This document shows, piece after piece, positions 43,101 through 55,700 of a DNA stretch of 64,000 bases. A model generated the notes under the pieces. It had not been told where the DNA came from. It worked only from the letters and a program-made list of their open reading frames with translations, and made no database searches. Source of the DNA: Cercophora sp. LCS_1 (taxonomy: Eukaryota; Ascomycota; Sordariomycetes; Sordariales; Lasiosphaeriaceae); NCBI GenBank assembly GCA_036250225.1, contig JAPZLL010000030.1, forward strand, positions 62,001 through 126,000. Direction: 5' to 3'. Within the stretch, counting starts at the first letter, position 1. Each line of letters begins with the position of its first letter. Both the position numbers and the translations under genes were made by a program.

Positions 43101-44277
43101 TTCTTTGAAGGCAGAGACTCTCTTACATCGACGTGGTCCACCCCAAACGGAAACAAAGAATGCCGAGGAAAGACCATACTTCGAGGTGGTTTCAGATGAT
43201 GCCCACTCTTTCGAATGGGGGCACTCTCGCAGCCCTCCTTCAGCGCCTCGGCACTACGGCTTCAACCCGTTTCGTCCCCCTCCAGTACCCAACAACTTTC
43301 CGGTTGCATATCATTACCTGCCTCCTGATTACATCCCGCCATATCCGTCCGGAACTCAAAATGGGAGCATGCCGCCGTATTTCCCGGTGGCCGGATGGCC
43401 TTCAACCTGGCAGCAGGATGCAGCTCAGATGCTAGGGAACAATGTATACCCACAGATCCAGCAATACGGTGCCTGGGATTCGTCGGGAGGCACAGGTGGT
43501 TACAACGTCACCAATGCTGACCAAACTTACCGCAGTTTCTTCGACACTGAGGCCCCACAGACTGGCCCTTTATATATGTCGAATGACCAACCAAAGTTTC
43601 GAGATGTACCTGCAACCGACAGTGATGCAGGGAGCGAGGGCGACGAGCCCACGCAGGAGGGCAGTAAATCGCCCCGAATGGGCACAGAGAACGGCCTTCC
43701 CAAACTCGACTTCCCTCCGAGCCTGCTTGAAGACAGCACCCTGACAGTCTTTGTGCGGAACAAAACGGATCCCCAAAAGGCGAGGGCGTACCGAATCGAA
43801 CAGACAGGCGTCTTCGAAGCTCCAGAGCTTGTCAAGACGGGCACCGCCGTTCGGCAGCCGTCTCCGCCGCCGGTATTCAAGAGGAGGCACAGCCAGCATG
43901 GTGTCATCTCTGCAACCCCTCCGCCCCAACCGCCCAATGCCCCTCACCCTCCACGGGCAACTCCAAGAAAGAAACCATCTGCTCCGCCGGCTGCGGATGC
44001 CGCAGGAAAGAAAGCAACGGGCGCCGAGCCGGAGAATCCGGGGAAGAAGGATGAAAAGGGGAAGGGCGTTGATCCTCCTAGACCGAACGTCGGGACCAGC
44101 TCCGATGTAAAGCCAACGGAAGCGGACCCTTCGGAGGTCACGGGTGACTCTGCTGGTAAGGCAAATCATGCATATGTCGAGACTGAAGGGGAATCAGAGG
44201 AGGGGGTAAACACCAAGGCGGCGGTGGCTACGGAGACGATCGATGATGGTGAGACTATTGTTGAGCAGGAGAGTTGA
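40169..44277 (+). CDS. Large conserved fungal protein, helical centre and disordered termini (unknown)
   Basis: Two exons (40169-41221, 41629-44277) join in phase to 1233 residues; the acceptor at 41628 follows a CTAAC branch motif and gives SSTD-IQLFTSCLNLAAIYREA. The intron is 407 nt, several times longer than others in the window. Residues 1-215 are disordered. Residues about 225-550 are an all-helical array (HLWRVGRFRDAEDYFQVHL, FVLLQHANMFLACGNYTKTCDL, then LVNLIRELAGRCCNWKELYQDLLAAQRIWDF) resembling TPR-type scaffolds. The remaining C-terminal half is Pro/Gly/Tyr-rich and then acidic and basic, likely unstructured. No catalytic motif. I cannot name it; a protein-interaction role is inferred. 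Confidence 0.85.
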
Positions 44278-45510
44278 CGGCATGCAGCCTTCCATTTGGT
44301 TTTCGCATGCTATTCCACGGATGCCTCGCATACATAGGTAGCCAACTTGATGGTGTATCTGCTTACTGCAAAAACATGGAATATCCCTATGCCCACCCCG
44401 TCGAGTTTTGGCAGTCTAAGATGACTTGGCACAGAGAAGCACAACGCTGTTGTGATTGCCAAGTTGGTGACAAAAAAACGGTATACTGAATCCAGTCGAT
44501 GCCACTTCGAATGGCCTGGACAGGTGTTGTGAATTCCAATAGGCATTGTCTAAAGGCTGTGATGCCCTTTTAAATAGTGCTTTAGGGGTTCAAACATAGA
44601 GTAACACATTGGGATCTTGGATTATAACTAAACCCATACAACTAGAAATATCGGTGGGTCGTTTGCTATCCCGTTGACTCTTTGCGGTTGCCTGCCCGAT
44701 CATGAGAACGGAAGTCGTCACAACTGCTTGCCCAAGTTAACATTAAAGTTGTGACCTGGTTCCACTTGACGTCTTGCCTCGGTAACTTTGGACAGTTGAG
44801 ATCTTGAGCTCATCAGCTCCCCTCGCTGGAGGTGGCCCGCCTGACCAAGCCCCGCTCGTACTGAGTACCTGCCATTTTGGTTCTTGGTGGCGTGTCAGAG
44901 TTGTACCGGGTACCGCGGGAAGTGGGGGCCCGCGATAAGATAACCAGCCCTGACAGAAGCCAAGACCGCCAAGGTCCCAACAAAAACGTCAAGCCTCCAG
45001 TTTGGCGGACTGCAGCGAAGAGGGCCTGAGAAAGCCAGCGGACGCAGTTGCCTCGAACGCCGCCTCCGCCGTTTTCCCCGGTTCTGCAGCACGTCAGCTC
45101 CGACAACGAATAACAACGATGCACATGGCTGAGCCCACGCCGGCTTTTTGACTCTTCCTTATACCCTTCCTTATACCTGTCGGCTGCCTGTAATCACCTG
45201 GTGCTGTTTGCCTGGGGGTTGAATGCGCCTGTTGACCAGCCCGCCAATCGCCCCGTGGGTGTGCCTGGTGACAAAGGGACCCCAGCCTCACTCTATCCAG
45301 CCCGCTTCCGACAGGCTGGTATATATTGAGCCGCTGACGAATTACTTTCCCAACCGACTTCATTCCCTTTTCGCTCGAACTGGAGCTGGGTTGGACGAAG
45401 TCGACTTGCAACCCCGCGGTCATCGGACCCGCGACCTCTCATCTTCTTCCAGTTCCAACTTTTTCTGACCGTTTCCAACCTTCGAAGTCGCTGAACAGAA
45501 GAGAGTCAAG
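44278..45510. other. 1.2-kb intergenic region
   Basis: 3' region of the large scaffold gene and promoter of the TLC-domain gene. Overlapping open frames on both strands (44813-45468) are unsupported. The last 150 bp are pyrimidine-rich, as expected for a 5' leader. Confidence 0.5.
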
Positions 45511-46639
45511 ATGCGCGATCCGTTTCCCTTCGCGCCCATACCGGCGCTGAGCAAATGGGTTGAGCCGTACGCCGAGAAGCTCAACTTCCCGACACTCCCC
45601 CTGCACATCCACGAGGTGCTCGGCGCGGCGCTTTTCTACACCTTCATCCACGTCGTCGTGTCGCCCGTCCTCTCGAACTGGCTCACGCCACAATACTACC
45701 CTCGAAACTCGCGCGGGAAGAAGGCAAACTGGGATGCCCACGTCGTGTCGCTCGTGCAGAGCACGCTGATCAATGGGCTGGCTCTCTGGGTCATGTACGC
45801 GGACGAGGAGCGCAGGGCCATGGACTGGCAAGAGCGAGTCTGGGGTTACGATGGCGCCATCGGCTTCATCCAGGCCATGGCGGCGGGATACTTTGTGTGG
45901 GACTTGATCACGACGCTCCTTTACATTGACGTCTTTGGCCTTGGTCTCCTCGCCCACGCCGTTTCCGCCCTGGCAGTCTACTCGTTTGGTTTCGTAAGCT
46001 CCCCCTTTTTTGCCCGCTATGCAGTCGTCCGAGGCTGACCAGTGTTTCCAGCGTCCCTTCCTCAATTTCTACTCCCCCACCTTCATCCTCTATGAGCTCT
46101 CCACCCCCTTCCTCAACATCCACTGGTTCTTTGACAAGCTCAACATGACTGGTTCCCGCGCGCAGCTGTACAACGGCATCGCCCTCCTCTTTACTTTCTT
46201 CTCGTGTCGTCTCGTCTGGGGCACCTGGCAATCTGTCGTGGTCTACGGGGACATGTGGAAAGCCATCCACCACGCCCCGGACGCTGGTTATGTCGCTGCC
46301 GCGCTCTCGGGCAACGCTACCCTCACAGACCCCAACTTGAACACCATGTCGTTCGTCAAGGAGGCCGTGCCCGTTCCTACCTGGCTCCCGGGTATCTACG
46401 TCGTCAGCAACCTGACGCTCAACGCGCTCAACTGGTTCTGGTTCGTCAAGATGATCTCGGCCGTCAAGAAGCGCTTTGAGCCCGCCAAGGAGAAGGTGGT
46501 TTTCGAGGCGGGAGGAAAGACAAAGGAGGGTGCTGTAGTGACGGGTGTGGAGAAGAAGGTGGCCAGGCATAGGCGGCAGAACTCGATTGAGGATATTATC
46601 CCGGATAGCGAGGAGTTGAGGGAAGGGACTATCCAGTAA
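45511..46639 (+). CDS. TLC-domain (TRAM/LAG1/CLN8-like) membrane protein
   Basis: Two exons (45511-45993, 46052-46639) give 356 residues. After LNFPTLPLHIHEVLGAALFY a multi-pass core follows. It contains NWDAHVVSLVQSTLING (N-x-H near the start, typical of TMEM56/TLCD-type TLC domains), GYFVWDLITTLLY, HAVSALAVYSFGFRPFLNFYSPTFILYELSTPFLNIHW (the intron falls inside and joins F to RPFL) and a last helix before a charged tail. Seven or so hydrophobic segments are present. TLC-domain proteins act in ER or plasma-membrane lipid sensing, transport or ceramide synthesis; the Lag1 ceramide-synthase HH motif is not seen, so a synthase role is unlikely. Substrate and location are not readable. Confidence 0.88.
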
Positions 46640-47153
46640 TTGTGTGTGGTAGTTAGAGATGTGTTTCTTGTATAATGAATGGATGGGTTGTGTGGCTGGA
46701 TATGTCTTGAGATCGGGCTTTACGCTGTTTTGCACGGGCTTGAATGTTGGTTGGTTTTGCGTTTCCCGCTAGCTTTCTTGATATATCCGTCTGCTCTTGC
46801 TTTGTTTTGGGCCTCTTGAACGTGTGCTTGAGGAGTAGGTTTGGATAGGGGTTCTGGACTGCTGTGGGTGTCGAATGCTTCATAGGGCCGATGCTGCCAC
46901 GATAAGGCTCTGCGTTGTGCATACGCATTTGGCTCTGACTTGTTCAAGAATTCTATTCTGACTGGTCGGTCGGAGGGAAAGTACCATACAACTACAACGA
47001 GCTTACCACTCATGCTCACTCTGATAACCTTGACTTGACCAACGAGGTGCCCTGCGTTTTGCTTACAGTTTTGGACCGGAAGGGTGGACTGGAAGGGTGG
47101 ACGGGAAGACTGCAGGAGGGTGACATGAATGAATCGAAGCTGCCAAAACTACC
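46640..47153. other. Intergenic region before the 5S rRNA gene
   Basis: About 510 bp of 3' flank of the TLC gene. No supported feature. Confidence 0.5.
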
Positions 47154-47273
47154 ACATACGACCATATCCGCTTGAGAACTCGGGATCCCGTCCGCTCTCC
47201 CATAGATAAGCAAGCGAGAGCCAAACTAGTAGTTGGGTCGGTGACGACCAGCGAATCCTTGGTGTTGTATGTC
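47154..47273 (+). rRNA. 5S rRNA gene (dispersed copy)
   Basis: The gene starts ACATACGACC and ends GTTGTATGT, which pair as helix I. Helix II is CCGCTTG with CAAGCG. The interior has CGGGATCCCGTCCGCTCTCC, the ATAGATAAGC block and the internal control region AGTAGTTGGGTCGGTGACGACCAGCGAATCC, all standard fungal 5S. A run of seven T (47274-47280) gives the Pol III terminator directly after. A single copy away from rDNA is the arrangement known in Neurospora and relatives. I cannot tell whether it is the main type or a variant; pairing looks intact. Confidence 0.9.
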
Positions 47274-47280
47274 TTTTTTT
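47274..47280 (+). terminator. Pol III T-run terminator of the 5S gene
   Basis: Seven T residues immediately follow the 5S 3' end, the normal Pol III stop. Confidence 0.8.
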
Positions 47281-48223
47281 GGCGATCACTTTTTCAGTGT
47301 GTAGGCGGTGATGCCCGGGACGGACGGGCGGGGGTTCGGAAGCCAAGGGTTCCACTCATGAGCCATCTGACGTCTTGGTTAGTGTTACCTCCTTTACGCT
47401 ATAACGGCCCGTCTCCTGTGTTTACAAGGTGCTACTCCAGTACATATCAATGACTGCTGGCATCGTTTTGATTTCAAGAGTTTCTTGTTGATGATGCTGT
47501 CGACATAGCCACAATCCTCGAGGCCGAGATACGACGCAGCGAGGTAGCCCTGCGTTCCCTCCAACGACTTATCGCGCGACTCGACACAACGGGATCATCC
47601 ACGCTGACGCGACGACGCGAGCCGATCCAGGTAGACGAGCTTTGCGTCACGCTCGCGGATACAAACGAGATAGGCGTCGACCAGCCAACGCCCAGCTTCT
47701 GGCACAATACAACCCATGGACGGGCGAAACGAGGAAGCAGCCACCGCCGGGTGCGAGTGAGCGCTATGAAGGTTTTGCAAAGACATTGCCAGATATAGAT
47801 TATATAGATTGACCAACCTAGGTTTCTCGTGGCTAGAAATCCAAACCAGGCAAGCACGGCGAAACCTTACGCGGGGTAATAAACAGCGGCCTCTGGAATT
47901 CCACCGCATAGCACAATGCAACGCACAGATGGACACCATAGCAAAACATCCGCTGTGTCCTCTCGGATTGATCACACGCGAATCAACAGTAAAAAAAATA
48001 GCTAAAAACACCCTGCAATGCTTCATTCCCCATCTTCCTCCCTCGGCCGCTCCGTCTTCATGTGCATTTCTACCCATCCTATCTCCACATTAACCCCTTA
48101 GGTACGAACCGCTTGCTCTCAATATTCAATGGCCCTGAACATGTCCGCTTCAAGTTGCAGCGTATTAGATATGTATCAGCCCCAACCCGCGGGTATCGAA
48201 CAAGCTCAGTAATGCGAACAAGG
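47281..48223. other. Intergenic region between 5S rRNA and sla1, with an orphan open frame
   Basis: About 940 bp. A 108-codon plus-strand frame (47472-47795) is open but has no ATG near its start; its translation is amphipathic and helix-like. It may be the remnant of a gene. Nothing else is supported. Confidence 0.4.
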
Positions 48224-51200
48224 TTAAAATCCAAATGGGTTTTGAGGGGCTGGAAGGACGTCAGCATTCGATAATGACACATAAGGGATGGTGGATACTT
48301 ACTCGCAGCGGCCAAGTTTGCCCTCCTCCCCGTCGGCTGTGGTGCAATCTTGGCCTCGGGATTGACGCCGAAGCGGACGGGCGGCGGCGGCCCCGTCTGT
48401 TGCGGAACGAGCGGCTGCATCGGTGCGGCGCTGAACCCGGTGGGCTGGGGCTGCTGTTGCGGTGCCTGTCCGAACCCACCAAAACCCGTTGGTTGTGGCA
48501 TCTGCATCGGCGGAACCTGCATCGGCGGCACCTGCACGGCTGTAGGCTGTGGGACGAGTGGCGGAGGCAGGTAAGCGTTGACACCAAGCCCGGGCTGTTG
48601 TGGCTGCTGGCCGAAACCGCCAAAGCCCGTGGGTTGCGGCTGCATGGGCGGGTTCGCAAACGGGCTGGGATTGCCCATCAAGCCTGTGGGTTGAGGAACA
48701 AACTGGTTGGGGAAAGCCTGTTGCGCCGGTATGCCCGTCATCATGGGCATCATGGCCATTTGTTGCTGCTGTTGCTGCTGGGCCTGCATCTGCATCGCTG
48801 TGTATTGTTGCTGGAGGCGCTGCTGGGTGATGTCGTTGAGGCTCTGGCCTGGAGGCGCAACCTGGGTTGGGTATCCCGTCAACTGCGGCTGCAGTGGTGG
48901 AGGAGTGAATGCGCTCGGCTGGGCTGACTGTGGCGCCGAAAGGGGACGTGAAGGAGCCGGCGGCGGCATCAGCGCGCCTTGACCTTGAGTGTACTGGGGA
49001 GCCATGGGCCGTTGACGAGCAGCGACCTGGGGAAGCTGTTGTCCGTTGACTGTTGGGGGCGCCATGCCAGTAAAGAATTGTGGGGTGGCACCGGTTGGCT
49101 GAGGAATTTGAGCCGGAGCCGGCGCCGGTGCTGGTGCCGGAGCAAGGTTGAGAACTGGGGCTGCCACCGGAGGTGGCTGTGCTTTTTCTGGCTGAAGGGG
49201 CTGTGTAAGAAGGGAGAGTTCAGCCATGGATCCGGTGAGGTTAGCGGGCTTCGGGGTGGCGGCGGCAGCCGGAGCTGGAGCCGGAGCCGGCGCGGGTTCA
49301 GGGGCTCGGGCTGCCGGTTGAGGTTCCGGTGTCTGTGTCTTGGCCGGCTTAACGCTCCAGGCATCGTCGTCAAATCCGCTAGCAGGCTTGGTGGAGGCAG
49401 AAGCCGCTGTTGGCGTCGTTGGTGACGAAGCCTTGGCCTCAGCATCCTGCCCCTTAAGCAGTGCCTTGGGGTCAACAACATTGTTCGTCTCAACGGGTGG
49501 TGCCGGGCGGCCCTTCCTAGTGTTGTTGCGCAGCGTTCCTCCGGGCCCTGAAAACAAGCCTCCTTCTCCCTCGTCGGCCGCCCCCTTCTTGGTCCGACCG
49601 TACTTGTTGTCGAGGAATCGCATCACCTTGATGATATCCCCCTCGCGAAGGCCGAGGTTTCGGAGCACGCTTGCGTCGACATCGGGGAGGACGCTTTCGT
49701 CCATCGAGTCCCTGGAGAAAGCTTGCGCGTACCTTTCGCAGAGACCAACCTGGACGTCACAAGACAGGAAGAATCCGAACCAATCGTAGTCCGGCTTCTT
49801 GGGGTTTTCGATACTGGCACCGACACTTGGACGTGAACTTCCCGACCTCGAAGACTCACCGGCCTTCTTCTTAAGCTCTGAGAGCGGCTTGTCTTCGTCG
49901 AACGACATGCCTGTCATCCGCTCAACATAGTCCAAATCTTTTGTCGACATCTTTGAAACCGGCACCGCAATCTTGACACCATTCGTCTTGTGCAGATTCA
50001 GCTTGCCATCCTTGACCCCGAGGAACTCGGCCTCGACGCTAAAGGTTCCAGTGCGATCCGTCCACTCTCGCACTCTACTCTTGTCCGGTTCTGTCATGGC
50101 GCATGTTAGTGCATATCCCTTATACCACCATATTCCAACTTACTCGACTTGCTCGAGCGACTTGAGCCCGAGGCTTCCGCTCGACCGTTTTCTCGTTTAC
50201 TGCTTCGCTGTTGCCCCGTGCTGTTACTACCTCTGGCCGAAAGACTGCTATTTCTCTCTGGCAAACGCATTCCTGGGCCTACCTCTGAACCACGCTTTTC
50301 ACGTTCTCTCTCCTTCAGCTCCTCGCGCTGCGCCGCCTTGACGGCCTCCTTCGTCAACCGCTGCTCCTCCAAGCGGTTCTGCTCGACAAGAGAGCGACCC
50401 GCATTAACACCGGTGCTGGAAGATGGCACCGCGGCCTCGACGGTTCCGGTGACTTCGATGTAGCTGCTCGGGACAACGCCCTCTTTTCCATTCTTGATTC
50501 GGCGCACCATCCACCACTCGTCGCTCTTAGCGTCGTCGATGATGACGACCTCATCGCCGACGCCAACCGTGACCTCGTCGTCCCCTTGTGCCATAAAGTC
50601 GTAGAGAATCTTGCCTTTCTTTTGCGTATGTCCCGACCCCGCCATAATTACCTCGCGCAGTCCCTCGGCCTTCACAGCGCCAGCCATCTCACCGAGCATG
50701 GCGACGATCTCCTCAGCTGTGTCCTTCGCTCCCGCATGGAAGTCGAAGCTCTTACTCGGCTTCACAAGATCAATAAAGACATGCTTGCCCTCCCTCGAGT
50801 AATGCGTCATGCTCGTTGCCGGCCACTCCTGCGACGGGCCATCGGCCTGGCGTTCAGGGGCAACCAGAATCATGTATGTCCTCAGATTGATCCCCAACGT
50901 GGTCGGAAGCTTCCTCTTCTTGCCCATAACAGATGCCGTCTCGTTAATGTTGTACATGTGGAAGCCCCCAGGGGTGATGGCCGCCGTTTGCGGGCTATCT
51001 TGTGATCGAGGGCTGTATTCGTCGTGTGTTACGCGGTCTGGGAGTGGTGACCTATACGGCTGCTCAGGTGGAGACACCTGAGAGTCACCGCGTGGGCGGG
51101 TTGGAAGTGGTGGTGATTTGACATTTTCCTCTTCTTCGTCGGCATAGGTTGGTCGGGGAGGCAGCGTGATCGGCGCGGGTGTGTGCGAGGCCGAGGCCGA

Positions 51201-51833
51201 CCGGCTTGCCATCAAGCCGGCCAAAGCAGCGGCGGGATTCGGCGCAGCAGGGCTGCTCGGCTCGGATGGAACGTTTCTCGCCGGCAAAGGCGGGCTAACA
51301 ACGGCATCGGAGCTTGGGGTTCTTGACGGAAGCGGCGGCGGCGGAGGAGCCGCTGGTTCCGGTTCTGGCTCCTCCACCTGACCGCCAGCGCCGTCGCCAA
51401 CCTCGATATAATTAGCAGGCACGAAGCCATAGTCCCCATCGTAGCCGACCAAGATCCAGTCCGGATCAGAGGTATCAAATACCGACAGTTGCGCATCTTC
51501 GGGGAACGAAAGTTCCTCGTCCGTTTGTCGCGTGTACTCGTACAGGGCGCGAGCTTTCCCCAAAGGTTGCGCCTACCATCACACACAGCATCAGCCAGGC
51601 GCACTTGTGATATCAACTCTGGATCGAAGACCTACCTCCTCGATGTAGTTATTGGGGATCAACCCAACAGGCTCATCTTCGTCCTCCGCAGTCGCCTTTT
51701 TCTTGGCCTTCCACCAGTCATCCTCCTGGCTTTTTTCTAGTACATAGAGCACATCCCCCTCTTCAATCTGTAGCTCGCCATCTGCCTGGGGGGCATAGTC
51801 GTAGACGGCCTTGTAGACGCCGAGGAAGCCCAT
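48224..51833 (-). CDS. sla1: Endocytic actin-patch adaptor Sla1
   Basis: Four exons (51833-51636, 51572-50144, 50090-48303, 48249-48224) encode 1146 residues. Order of domains: SH3-1 (YKAVYDYAPQADGELQIEEGD), SH3-2 (ARALYEYTRQTDEELSFPED), a linker with the conserved YNINETASVMGKKRKLP..LGINLRTYMIL region, SH3-3 (GKILYDFMAQGDDEVTVGVGD), then SHD1 (WTDRTGTFSVEAEFLGVKDGKLNLHKTNG), SHD2 (a SAM-like clathrin-regulating domain, YDWFGFFLSCDVQVGLCERYA) and a Pro/Gln-rich tail with many QxTG repeats of the kind phosphorylated by Ark1/Prk1 kinases. The last exon is 26 nt and yields the terminal PQNPFGF. Sla1 links cargo, clathrin and Las17/WASP at sites of endocytosis. Confidence 0.95.
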
Positions 51834-52757
51834 GGTGACTTCGCCTTGTGGTGGTGTGCGATTCTTTGTGAGTTGCTTACGGGGAACCGCAATCGCGCCG
51901 CGTAAGGGACCAAATCACCAAGAAAACTGGGCGATTCGGGGCACTCGAGGCCGAAGCTAGGTGCAAGTGGGATAGGTGGGCGCACCGACGTGGGTGGTTG
52001 TCGAGATGGCGTCGGAGGCACCAGGGCTGGGCTGAAATGGGCGATGGCTGAGCGTCGACTCGCCGGATTGAAGGGCTCGAGCAATCACAATTGGCGGCTT
52101 TCGTCGCGCCCGGTCATGCAGTCCCGCTGACCTCAAAGTTGGCGGGGACCAGGATGCAGAGGCAAAACTCCGTCCGGAATCGCAAGTTGAGCACCTTGGC
52201 TTGGAAGATGTGGGAGTGCTTGAGCGTAGCGTCGCCGTAAAGGGGGGAAATCGAAGTGGATCGGGGCAGGACCGGGGCAACTATCGGGAGATGGGGCTAT
52301 TCCCAAAAAGTGTTTCAGCGATGAAGCTTGAAGCACTTCCAACCGGCCGGACTAATGCCGCTTTGCTGGTGAGCTCGCCTCCGGTTGCTTCGTCAAGGGA
52401 AGAGAAAATAAACGGCTGGGAGGTCGAAAGTAGAATGTCAGGCTACCGACCTGTTTCGACCTGGAGCTTCCGCAGAAAGTCACGCTGCACTGAGCGAGAC
52501 CTCTGTAGTCTGCAAGCGGGCGGGAACCAACCACTCTGCAAGTCTGCATTACTGCGGGCGCGGCTGGGCTGGTGCTGACAAGCACCCAATGATGAACTAC
52601 ACGTGCATGGTCACGTGGGTCCCAAGCGTTACCCCTGAACTTTATATTGATCAATCGACAATTGCTAAACACCTCGCTTTACGGTTGTAAGTAAACAGGT
52701 TATTCATGGCAGACAGCTTCATTTCCCCAAATGACCCCCACCAACACGGCCAGCTAA
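51834..52757. other. sla1 promoter region
   Basis: About 920 bp between the AMP deaminase stop and the sla1 start, both on the minus strand. Open frames here have no family signature. Confidence 0.5.
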
Positions 52758-55700
52758 TCATTCCCCGGGGTTCTCTCGTTTGCTCAAAAATCTCTTTCCG
52801 GCGCTCTCGTCGCTCTCGTGCATCGAGCTCTGCCTGGTGCTTCCACGCCGCTTCTGTATCACACCGGGGAAATACCTAGGTTCGTGGCCGGACAGGTGCG
52901 GTTCTGCCGAGTCCAGGCCCATGGGTGGCACACTCGCCAAGGGAGACGAGGTAACCGGGCTGGCGAACACCTGCGACTGGCTCATGGCCCCCATATACGG
53001 GCTGGTAGTGTCAACTTGAGAACGAGAGGCCTGTTTTCCTTCCACAGTTGTGGGGTTTGCCTTGCTCGACAGTGCTGGGGACTTCGGCGTCCCATTTCGA
53101 GGGGCAGTGCCGGTCGAATCAGCCGTCGCGCTGCTTGCCGCCGTGTACCTCTCAACCCTATGACAGTGTTAGCCCGCTGCCACAAATAGTTACGAGCATG
53201 AATGCCTACATCTTGCGCTCTTCAAGCAGCGTACGATAGCGGAACTCCTCCCTCCTGTCGGGCACATTGGTTTTTACCATCGTGTTCCCTCTCGCTCCGG
53301 GCTGGTTAAAGTTGGGCCCCAGCCACTGCTGCTTGACCGAGTGTTCGTAGCCGCTCTGCTTCACCGAGTTCTTGGCCAGTTCGCACATATCGACAGGACT
53401 CAGCTTGTAGATCTGTGCTGCCACAGCGTACTCCTCGATGAGCGGCTCCTTTGTAAACGCAAACTGGAGTGGATCGTCAGTTGACAGTGAAACGTTGAGT
53501 CCGCGCTTGAAGTATTGATGGAACGGGTTTCTCTCGTATGCCAGGAAGAGTGCATTATTACTGAGCGGTGACATGGCGATGCCGATCTGCTCCAGGTAGA
53601 AGATATACTGCAAAAGTGGCACTTTTCGGAGGAGCAAACCGTGGCTGATGCTGTGACAGCAAAGAGCAGCGACCGCAAGATGCTCACTATCTCCCGCCTC
53701 TCCGCAGTGAGGCCGGAGTACGAAGGTATTGAAGCCTCGTTGCTTGCGCCAGGCGTTCAGCGAGGCCATGTTAGAATAGAGATAGTAGATCCAGTAGCTG
53801 TAAGGAGGGTTCTGGTTCCCGTCCCACACTTTGGGTACGGGGAACTTCTTCCATAGCCTTCGCTCTACCTTGCTCTCATCGTCGACGCTGTCCAGTCCGA
53901 TAACGCGCTGGAGGAAGACATGCAGCTTGGGGTGGCTACTTGGGTCCTTGGTGACTTCGAAAAGGGGCTGAAAGATGTTCTTGACGACTTGCTCGAATGT
54001 GTTCATGATGTCACTGGCTTTGTAGACGTCATATAGTCGTGGAATCTGAATGAGCCAGCGGACGTTATGCGAGAAGAGCTTGTTGTCTACCACCCATGCC
54101 GCGAGCTTGTCCCATTCATCCAGAGACTTGCCATAAATGGAGATACGCCACTCAACCATTTGGTATTTGCTGGACTCCAAGTCAGATATGACTTCCTTGG
54201 TGATCTCTGCCAGGTAGCGGCCATTGATGAAGTTGTCCGTCTTGAGAAAGATTGTTCGTAGTCGAGATTCGCCAATCGGGTTGTACTTGAGATTGAACTT
54301 GTCGAAGCGGTGGAACGAGTCGGTGTGTGCATGCATATCCAGTGTGTCGATACTGAGATCGTAGGCCGTGAGGTTGATACTCTCAAATACTTCCGCTAAC
54401 GTAAGATGTTTGCCATCGCGGAAGAGGACAATCTCGTCTGGGTACTTCTTCATCTTGTACTTGATAAAGCGCAGCAGATGCTTTTGATTCATGCAGGCCG
54501 AGTGATGGACGTGGGTGTCGACTTTTCTGACGTTGTAAAAGTCACGATGAGGCACCTTTTTGCTGTCGGCTGTCTCCTGATACTCGTTCAAAAGCGTGTA
54601 CAGATTGAACTTGCCCTCCAGATATTGTAGCCGTCTGAATGCAAAGCTCTTGCTCGGGCCGTCAGAAGAAACCGAGAGGATGGCATCAAGGTCTAGATAG
54701 TATTCTTTGATGGTCGGGACATTGACGATGGGGGAGTTAGCCTTTTCAGCCTGGGCGTTCTCGTAAACTTGATAGACCCCATTGTCGTCCAAGCGGAATG
54801 TCATCTCGCTGGGCTCAGGATGAGGCAGCAGGTCCTCCATATCGAAGTCCTCGCCAATATCCTGGCCTGGCTTCCTCTTCTTCGCGTTGGACTTTCGTGG
54901 TGTGTCTGGCTCGGAAGATCGTTCACCTGCACGTTGCTTGTCGATGTTGAGAACAAGGCTGTTTTGGAGACTGTTGCTCAGACTATTGGCGGCCTGCGAC
55001 CCACGCATCGCCTTCTCTCTATCCTCAGTCCAAGCCGGTTCTGGCGGGCTAGGGTAGATATTCCAGCTGGGATCATCTTTGGGATTATCGTTGGTACCCT
55101 GAAGCGACAGGCGTATATACTTGTGTCGAAGATCTAGGATCTTGTGAACGTTGTTGAATATTGCGCTCAACTCGGCTGTGATCGAAGGATCCGCATCCAT
55201 ATAAGTACTGCTACCAATTCCCGCAACATCTCCCGTGTTGAGGAGCATCTGTTGCTGGACAGCCGGGTCAATATGGGTCGCGGGAGACGAAGCGACAGCA
55301 GCGGCGGTAGCTGTTACGGTGCCAAAGTCGGCATTGCTACCGCGGTTCGGGATTGCCCCGATATCGAAGAGGCTCGGGTCTCTCCTCAACGCATTCGTAG
55401 CCACGGACTCATGGGCGGGGCTTGCTGGGGGAGGCGTGGGGCTGAATTGGAGATCGGTTGGGATCTGATTTAGGATAGACCCAATGCTGCCTGACATGAT
55501 GGGACTTCCGTGGGGTGTGATCTGGGCGTTGGTATGGATCTGGCTGCGGCTCTCTGCCTGGCTACGTTGGTAGAACAACTTGGCGTCCGTTTGGGTCATC
55601 TGACGCTCAGCAACACGGTCGTAAAAGGCTGTCTTTTTAGGGAGATCGCGGGGAAGCATGCCCTCCTGCATCTCGGCTTCGATGGCGGCCATCCGATCAT

